Part shown: one piece after another, positions 7,416-13,041 of the stretch
Layout: every line of letters starts with the position of its first letter
How positions within the stretch are numbered: position 1 is the stretch's first letter
From: CALREA01 sp041674865
GTDB lineage: Bacteria > Patescibacteriota > Gracilibacteria > UBA1369 > UBA12463
Assembly: GCA_041674865.1 (NCBI GenBank)
Contig: JBAYUX010000037.1
Coordinates: 1 to 13,041 of the forward strand
DNA length: 13,041 nt
Reading direction: 5' to 3'
Notes under the pieces: generated by a model
What the model saw: the letters and a program-made list of their open reading frames with translations, nothing else
Told to the model about the DNA's origin: nothing
Database searches by the model: none
Position numbers and translations under genes: made by a program

Positions 7416-7715
7416 TTACTCCCCCTTAACCGCCCTGATATACACCTCTCGGAAATCTACCAAAGCCTGAGCCGTGATCTCTTCGAAGTTAGGAATCGTA
7501 TTTCGCAAATACATCATAACCTGATCAGTATCAGTGATTTCTTTAACTTCTTCCTGCTGTTCTGCAGAAAGTTGCTGTGTACATGTAAGGACTAATCTAT
7601 CTTCTAATCGTGGTGCTAAATCCTGCACCATCACTTCTTCCAACTCTGGACTTAAGTCGGTCTGTCCAGCATCATGTAGAAGTTCTAGCAAGAATGAGTG
7701 AATGTTTGGGTCCAT
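7416..7715 (-). CDS. DUF5663-like small acidic helical protein, copy 2 (99 aa)
   Basis: A 99-residue paralogue of the protein at 3801-4097, with 94 of 98 aligned residues identical and one extra C-terminal Glu before TAA. It lies between the giant gene (28-nt gap) and the fusion enzyme gene (22-nt gap), so it is almost certainly cotranscribed with both. The leader (CACACATTCC before the ATG) has no Shine-Dalgarno sequence. By hand I count about 23 nucleotide differences from copy 1 over about 283 bp; about 6 are accounted for by the four amino-acid changes and the rest are silent. The homology stops at the start and stop codons. This points to strong protein-level constraint or conversion confined to the coding region. 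The function is unknown. Confidence 0.88.
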   Translation of the reverse strand: MDPNIHSFLLELLHDAGQTDLSPELEEVMVQDLAPRLEDRLVLTCTQQLSAEQQEEVKEITDTDQVMMYLRNTIPNFEEITAQALVDFREVYIRAVKGE

Positions 7716-7743
7716 GGAATGTGTGTATTAAAGTGTGTAGTTG

Positions 7744-10700
7744 TTAGTATGCAGTTCCAGTAGCATCATATCCGGCATCGCTTTCTCCATATCCTTTATC
7801 ACTTGCTGGGGCAACTGGAGGTTTTGGAGCCACAGGTGGAACTGCTGGAGTTGCTGGAGCTGTCGTTGTAGGTTTAGGAGCAACAGGAGCAGTCGTTGTA
7901 GGCTTAACTGGTACAGTAGTAGGTTTTGGTCCTACAGGTGGAGCTGTTACAGTTGAAGTTGTTGCAGTTGGAGCTCGTGGAGGAAGATCACCGTTATCGA
8001 CATATGGATCATAGCCATCATCTTCCGGTGGAGTAACCGGAGGTGTAGGAGGTCGTGGTGTCTCTCCGGTACCGCCAGAGTATGGATCATCATAATCATA
8101 TGGCTCTGGTTCTGGTGGAGGCACAACCTGTGGCACAACAGGCGGAACAACCGGTGGCTGTGGTGGTGGAGGAGGTGGAGTCACCTTCTTCTTTCCATAT
8201 TCCAAATGGCTCATCGGAGCACCAACGATTGGAGGTGAGGCGACAGCTTCTGTCGTAGTAACAACCTTCTCAACCTGCTGTGATGCTTCGTAAAGTGCTG
8301 ATCCTGGTTTTGTGATAGTGCTCTGAATAGTTTCTTCACCAGAGAAGTTAACGACATCGCTCACGATAGGTGTTGGCGTAGGAGGGTTAGGAATATATGT
8401 TCCTCCACCTCGTACAGAAGCGAGAACTTGATATGTTCCATGATTATCCATAAATCCAACAGCCATACCGTGCGTTCGAAGACCTGGTAATACAGATCCA
8501 CCTCGAGCTACATAGCCGACACTATTAGTGAAATATTCTTTTGGAATAGACACCTGTCCACGACTATCCGGAGTGAAGAACTTCCAGTAAGAATGGCCAT
8601 TTGTATGAACCTCAAGTCCAATCTTGAACTGTGAAGGATCACTAGGAAGATTAACGCCAGATGGCATTCGTGTGTGAGTAAGACCTCCATCAACCATGCC
8701 CTTCATACTGAAGTGGCAGTTACCATCAGCACCAACTTCAGGCGCTCCAGCCCACTTGAGACGAAGTTCATCAAGAATATGTTTTGGAGTGTGTCCATTG
8801 AAATGAATATGTCCAAGTCGTGAGAAACCTTGTGTATTAAGTGCCTGTATAGGTGTTACCGGTCCAGGCGTAACAGGACCAGGTGTAACGACACTCGTAA
8901 CATGTTCATTGAATCGAATATTGTGAGCCTGTAATTTTGCAATTCCCGATGAAAGTAAGTGACCACGTGCATCGAAATCACTCGTACCTAAACCAGCTCC
9001 ACGAATATTAGCCTGTTGAATGAACTCAGTCTGAGTCATGTGAGTGCCAAAGTTAATTGGCTGAACAAGACTCTGTGTTCCAGTTGTTCCAGGTGTAACA
9101 ATCGATTTAAGATCAATATGTTTCGTATGCAAGAAATCGATAGTAGCCTGAGTTGGATTGCCATGTGAATCAAATGCAAGTCGGCTGATTTCTGAATTAC
9201 TCAAACCAGAACCCTTGAGAGTTGTGATGAGGGCTGCCTTATCAACAGATCCAGATGGTGTGAGATTTTTGAGTGATGTTGTCGTGCTATTAACGTTCTG
9301 TTCAGACCATCCAGCGAGGTGCCCGAGACCAGTAAGAGCGGCAGCAGTACCAGCGCCAAAGAGCGCACCAATACCAGCAGACTTCAAATTCTCCATTCGT
9401 TTAAATGATTTGAATTTAGATTCTGCATCGGCAACTTCAGCACGGATCTGTGATTCCGTTGTACTTCGTGCACGATCGAGGTCGTTGATATGATCTGCGC
9501 CAGGACGTTCACCAGTAGGACGAGTAAGTCCGCGTAGTCGTGCTCTACCTCGTGAGATAGCGCGTACGAGAGTGAGTCGTTCAGACTCAACATGAGACTC
9601 ATCGGTATACTTGATCAAATCCATTCGCTCATTTTCAGAGATCGTATTGTAAGCGATAGCTCTTCCGAGAGCAGTGCAAAGTGCATCATAATTTGCTGCA
9701 CCATCAATACCACTCGTGAGAGCATTTGCTCCAACTTTCTGGTAGAGAGTAGATTCAATTCTTCGCTCAAATCGGCCACCTTCGGCCTGTCCTGGTCGAA
9801 GTCCCTTGTCATCAATATCTGGACGATACTCGAGCGCATCACGTCGTTCTTTCTGTGCTTTATGATAAAGAGTTTCTTTGTTTTTTCGAATAGCGGCGAA
9901 GACACCACCAGTAATACAACCAGCGGCAATTCCCCACATCGCAGGACCAGTAAATGGTGCGAGTGCAAGAGCGCTCCATCGAAGTGTTCTCGATGTAGCA
10001 ATCTGAGCCGTAATATTTGCAAGTCCAAATCCAACGATACCAATCGTTGCCGGCGTAACAAATCGTCCGAGGAATTTATTCTTCTGAAGTCCCTCAACCA
10101 TCTTTCGTGACATGCTATCACTCCAGTTGAGATCCTTGACCTGAGTCTTCACATCAACGTTCTTTGCAGTACCAAGATTGATACGCATATTGTCGAGATC
10201 GAGAGCGACGAGACCCGCCTTGTGAGCACGGAGTTTGTCGAGAAGACCTTCCTTGTGTTCACTCACAGAGCCCTTGTCAGTTGTCTCTTCAAGGAATCCA
10301 ATAATCTCATCATTCGTTCCCTTAAGTGTCTGAATCTGTTGAATAATTCCCTTCATACGCTGACGGAATCCAGAGTCATCAACCGCACCATTTGTATAGT
10401 CGACACAAAGTTTTTTGATATCTGCCTGAATCTGTTCATTCTCAAGTTTTTCAACCGTCTCGTTTCCAGTGAGATATGACTCACTATCACCAGATGCGAA
10501 TGAAACACCAAATCGTTCTGCAATAGCATCGAGTTCGCCATTGAGATCTTCACGTTGACCTTCAGCAGGTGTCGCGCCAGACCACTTACCATCTGGTTTC
10601 ACCTGGTCACGCTCTAAGCGCATAAGTTCTGTTCGATATTTTGGATCTTCCTTCAGTCGCTTCTTGATATCCTCAATATATTTATCTCGGTAGGCAACAG

Positions 10701-12678
10701 CGGCATTTCGCTTCCACCACTTACATGCGATCTTGTCGACTCTCCAGAGTTGTCCCCAACCTTGTGGGCCAGCCTCCTTGAGTTCCTGATCAAGTCGCTC
10801 ATCAGCAAGACGTTCTGCAATTCTTGATAATTTTTCTTCAATATTGACGAACATAATGTCGAGCTTCTTTCGATCTGGACCCTGAATTTTATCCATAACA
10901 GGAACATCACGTTCCTCTGAATTGTAGAGTGCATGCTTGTAAGCCTGACCAACCTTGTCCATACAAAGTGGAATGTCCATGAGCTTTTCGAATATTGCGA
11001 GCTCGCTAGGAGTGACAATACCCTCAAGCTCCCCTTTCTTATGCTTCTTAATAGCATTTCGCATATGCTCAAAATGAGGAGCAACTTTGATGATAAACTT
11101 ATCGAATTCTCCACGTCGCATTTCAAGTTTATCCTTGAGTTCGTTGTAAATCATACCATCGAGACAGAAGTCTTCGAGAACACCAACACCTTCTTTTCGT
11201 GTTCCAATAACCTCCCATCCATTATTGGTATTTCGGAGGTCGTAGACAAAAGGTGGCTTTTCCTTAAATGCAATAAGGAGCTGAAGCGCCTCTTTTTCTC
11301 CAAGATGCTCTGCCTTCATAATCAAGAAAGCGGTATACATTTTCTTTGCTTCATCTTGCGACATGGTCTTTTCACCAACTTTGAGTGGGGCACCACCGCG
11401 AGTTTTGATGGCATCAATGAGGAAATCTCGGCACGTAGCGAGGTTGAATCCACGATCCGCACCAATACCTCGATAGATCTTGAAGAGAACTTCATGAGTC
11501 TGTTCAACCATATCTTCTCCGTAGCCCATTCGTTCTGGAGCTGCGAGAAATTCTGAAAGTTTAATCTTCATTGGCTTACCATCTTTATCGAGGGCCTGTT
11601 TGAAAATCTCCTTACCCTCACGGATAGAAGGTACTATTTCCAACTGAATAACATTCTGTAATTTATCAAAAGCAAGTGGCAACTCTTGTACACGTAGTGT
11701 GTGAAGAAGAAGTGCTTCTGAGCCTTTTGCAGTAACACCGAGCTTGTCGAATCCTGCAAGTCCATGACTCTTTTCAAGAAGTGAGTCGAGAAGTACTGTC
11801 GTCTCCTCACGAAGACGCTCACTCATGACTTCTTCATTACGATTGGTCTTTAACTCTTCCTGAAGTTTGTGTGCAATAGCTGAAGCATCGTTCTGAATAA
11901 GCGCGAGGATTTTTTTATTAGAAGTAATGAAAACCATAAAGTTTTCATACTTCTTCACCTCCTCAGCAGAAAGAGGTTTCTTGTCTTTCTTAGCCATATC
12001 TTCTTTCCAGAAAAGTTCTTTATCAACTCCTGGCTTAGGCGGCTGTCCATATTTTGTGACCAACTTTCGGCAAACAGCCTCATTTTTATTGATATCTTCA
12101 ATACTCTCAATTTTTTCTACATCAAGAATTTCTCGCTCCTTTGATTCAGAGGCAGTCTCGCGATGCTCAATAGCTTCTTCATGAACAGGTTCAGCTGCTG
12201 GGTGATTATCTGGATTGAGAAGTTCAATGACGTGATCCTCTTCGAGGATATTAAGAAGGCTTTGGTAGGCTGCTACCATATTTTTGAGAACCTCTTGTTT
12301 GGTGGCATCCATAGGGGTTTTCAATCTCACGTTGAGATCTTTAATCATTCCCTTAATTTTAGCCTCATTATCTTCAATAGCTCCTGCTACAACTCGACGA
12401 ATTTCTAGCTCAAATTTCTTTCGCTCTTCTGGCTTCATTGAACCCTTGCTACGGCCAAGAACACGCGCAATTCCCTTGTATGCATCAATAAATGAGCCAT
12501 TAGGATCCTTGAGTACTTCGACAATCTTTGGGATGTCATCAGTATCAAGTTCCTCAATCTTGTCTCCAAGAACTTTTTGCTCAATGGATTTTTCCTGCTC
12601 CGGAGTCAGAAGTTTTTTGTTCTTATCTTCTGGTGCAGGTGATGCGTGTGGATCTGGTGTGTGTGGTGTAGCTGACAT
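7744..12678 (-). CDS. Giant membrane-anchored protein with helical N-terminal half and Pro-rich tail (1644 aa)
   Basis: A 1644-residue protein starting MSATPHTPDPHASPAPEDKN. Residues 20-865 are charged and mainly helical, without recognisable enzyme motifs. Hydrophobic segments follow at about 872-895 (IGIVGFGLANITAQIA) and 901-930 (WSALALAPFTGPAMWGIAAG), then a basic loop to 1095, then a Gly/Ala-rich segment at about 1100-1124 (AGIGALFGAGTAAALTGLGH). If all three span the membrane with the N-terminus inside, the last 500 residues are outside. That part has a Thr/Ser-rich region, a PVTPGPVTPGPVTP linker near 1265-1277, a Gly/His/aromatic-rich domain that may be mostly strand (about 1285-1430), and a Pro/Thr/Tyr-rich tail (about 1480-1644) ending TGTAY. 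There is no LPXTG motif. Start context: an A-rich leader without a Shine-Dalgarno sequence, 41 nt after the preceding gene. I recognise no family. A surface appendage, adhesin or envelope scaffold is inference from layout. Confidence 0.85.
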   Translation of the reverse strand: MSATPHTPDPHASPAPEDKNKKLLTPEQEKSIEQKVLGDKIEELDTDDIPKIVEVLKDPNGSFIDAYKGIARVLGRSKGSMKPEERKKFELEIRRVVAGAIEDNEAKIKGMIKDLNVRLKTPMDATKQEVLKNMVAAYQSLLNILEEDHVIELLNPDNHPAAEPVHEEAIEHRETASESKEREILDVEKIESIEDINKNEAVCRKLVTKYGQPPKPGVDKELFWKEDMAKKDKKPLSAEEVKKYENFMVFITSNKKILALIQNDASAIAHKLQEELKTNRNEEVMSERLREETTVLLDSLLEKSHGLAGFDKLGVTAKGSEALLLHTLRVQELPLAFDKLQNVIQLEIVPSIREGKEIFKQALDKDGKPMKIKLSEFLAAPERMGYGEDMVEQTHEVLFKIYRGIGADRGFNLATCRDFLIDAIKTRGGAPLKVGEKTMSQDEAKKMYTAFLIMKAEHLGEKEALQLLIAFKEKPPFVYDLRNTNNGWEVIGTRKEGVGVLEDFCLDGMIYNELKDKLEMRRGEFDKFIIKVAPHFEHMRNAIKKHKKGELEGIVTPSELAIFEKLMDIPLCMDKVGQAYKHALYNSEERDVPVMDKIQGPDRKKLDIMFVNIEEKLSRIAERLADERLDQELKEAGPQGWGQLWRVDKIACKWWKRNAAVAYRDKYIEDIKKRLKEDPKYRTELMRLERDQVKPDGKWSGATPAEGQREDLNGELDAIAERFGVSFASGDSESYLTGNETVEKLENEQIQADIKKLCVDYTNGAVDDSGFRQRMKGIIQQIQTLKGTNDEIIGFLEETTDKGSVSEHKEGLLDKLRAHKAGLVALDLDNMRINLGTAKNVDVKTQVKDLNWSDSMSRKMVEGLQKNKFLGRFVTPATIGIVGFGLANITAQIATSRTLRWSALALAPFTGPAMWGIAAGCITGGVFAAIRKNKETLYHKAQKERRDALEYRPDIDDKGLRPGQAEGGRFERRIESTLYQKVGANALTSGIDGAANYDALCTALGRAIAYNTISENERMDLIKYTDESHVESERLTLVRAISRGRARLRGLTRPTGERPGADHINDLDRARSTTESQIRAEVADAESKFKSFKRMENLKSAGIGALFGAGTAAALTGLGHLAGWSEQNVNSTTTSLKNLTPSGSVDKAALITTLKGSGLSNSEISRLAFDSHGNPTQATIDFLHTKHIDLKSIVTPGTTGTQSLVQPINFGTHMTQTEFIQQANIRGAGLGTSDFDARGHLLSSGIAKLQAHNIRFNEHVTSVVTPGPVTPGPVTPIQALNTQGFSRLGHIHFNGHTPKHILDELRLKWAGAPEVGADGNCHFSMKGMVDGGLTHTRMPSGVNLPSDPSQFKIGLEVHTNGHSYWKFFTPDSRGQVSIPKEYFTNSVGYVARGGSVLPGLRTHGMAVGFMDNHGTYQVLASVRGGGTYIPNPPTPTPIVSDVVNFSGEETIQSTITKPGSALYEASQQVEKVVTTTEAVASPPIVGAPMSHLEYGKKKVTPPPPPPQPPVVPPVVPQVVPPPEPEPYDYDDPYSGGTGETPRPPTPPVTPPEDDGYDPYVDNGDLPPRAPTATTSTVTAPPVGPKPTTVPVKPTTTAPVAPKPTTTAPATPAVPPVAPKPPVAPASDKGYGESDAGYDATGTAY
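7747..8190 (-). repeat. Low-complexity Pro/Thr-rich coding tail
   Basis: The last part of the giant gene encodes a polyproline run (six Pro near residue 1502), PVVPPVVPQVVPP, acidic Tyr-rich blocks (YDYDDPY, DDGYDPYV) and repeated TTTAPVAPKP-like units. Degenerate DNA repeats such as gtcgttgtagg recur here. This resembles wall-spanning or surface-exposed stalks of other bacterial proteins, by composition only. Confidence 0.7.
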
Positions 12679-12719
12679 AGTGTTTTGTTTTTATTTGTTT
12701 TTGTTTTGTGCAGTAAGGT

Positions 12720-13041
12720 CTACTCCTGATTAAGTTCAGGATACTGAGCAACCAAATCTTCCCAAGAGAGGTCGCTTCGAAGTGCATCCTTCGCAAGTTG
12801 CGCAGCACGCATCGGATCATTTGCGAGAATTTTGATAACCACTTCTTTCACTTTGTCTTTGACTTCGAGCTTCTGTCCTTCGCTTCTGTTTGAAGCAAAA
12901 TCACCTAACGTCGGAAATGTATCTTTGAAGATTTCAACAAATCCATCGATCTCTTCGACCGTAGATGTCTGTCCGAAGATCAAGAGAATTGCCATGATCT
13001 CATGGACAGTAATTCGCTTTCGTTCGAGTTCATTTGCGAGA
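12720..13041 (-). CDS. Small helical protein, 5' end outside the window
   Basis: The frame stays open from the TAG at 12720-12722 to the right edge. An ATG at 12993-12995 exists, but the upstream in-frame residues (LANELERKRITVHEI) continue the same amphipathic helical pattern, so the real start is probably beyond 13041. At least 106 residues are visible. The protein is all-helical with two apparent halves joined by a polar loop: a hydrophobic helix around IMAILLIFGQ and a C-terminal DLSWEDLVAQYPELNQE segment. It has no convincing membrane segment and no known motif. It precedes the giant gene by 41 nt, probably in one operon. Unknown family. Confidence 0.78.
   Translation of the reverse strand, partial: LANELERKRITVHEIMAILLIFGQTSTVEEIDGFVEIFKDTFPTLGDFASNRSEGQKLEVKDKVKEVVIKILANDPMRAAQLAKDALRSDLSWEDLVAQYPELNQE

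Noticed and set aside
7741..7956. Plus-strand Ser/Trp/Cys-rich reading frame.
   Set aside because: It is antisense to the Pro/Thr-rich tail of the giant gene and has no independent support.
12720..12995. A complete 91-residue gene starting at the ATG at 12995.
   Set aside because: The frame stays open with protein-like helical sequence to the window edge, so the real start is more likely outside.
1..13041. Recoded TGA (glycine) as in Gracilibacteria and Absconditabacteria.
   Set aside because: Frames of 965, 1062 and 1644 codons are open with TGA as a stop, and glycine uses GGN codons throughout.
1..13041. CRISPR array, tRNA or rRNA genes, insertion sequences.
   Set aside because: No regularly spaced identical repeats, cloverleaf signatures, transposase motifs or terminal inverted repeats were seen; the repeats present lie inside coding sequence.

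Overview
The window reads as a piece of a Candidate Phyla Radiation (Patescibacteria-type) genome. This is inferred from family resemblance and not from a marker gene. The signs are two small proteins that look like the CPR-enriched DUF5663 family, peptidoglycan-binding repeats with the CPR-style FGPKTKEAL signature, a PemK/MazF-like remnant with the EREIWWCSLG block, A-rich leaders without Shine-Dalgarno sequences, and giant lineage-specific proteins. All intact genes lie on the minus strand, so transcription runs from high to low coordinates. The standard genetic code fits, because long frames are open with TGA treated as a stop.

Layout in transcription order: (G) 12720-13041, the 3' part of a small helical protein whose start is outside the window; (F) 7744-12678, a 1644-residue giant with a helical N-terminal half, about three membrane segments and a long Pro-rich tail; (E) 7416-7715, a DUF5663-like protein; (D) 4205-7393, a 1062-residue fusion of two peptidoglycan-binding modules, a methyltransferase-like Rossmann module and a family-2-type glycosyltransferase; (C) 3801-4097, a near-identical second DUF5663-like copy. 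G-F-E-D have gaps of only 22-41 nt and look like one operon. C follows after 107 nt, and a strong hairpin terminator (3712-3737) closes the unit.

A 558-bp gap (3243-3800) holds that terminator, a decayed plus-strand PemK/MazF-like gene (3500-3713), a perfect 18-bp palindrome (3325-3342) and a consensus-like sigma-70 promoter (3271-3299). The promoter drives a second minus-strand unit: (B) 2898-3242, a small acidic helical protein, and (A) 1-2895, a giant of at least 965 residues that runs off the left edge.

The most interesting possibility is a cell-envelope system of unknown function. It would combine two giant membrane-anchored proteins of similar design (charged helical domain, Gly-rich hydrophobic segment, Pro/Gly-rich region), a predicted sugar-transfer and wall-binding fusion enzyme, and small acidic helical proteins encoded directly upstream of each large gene. 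The gene structures are seen in the sequence. The functional linkage is inference.
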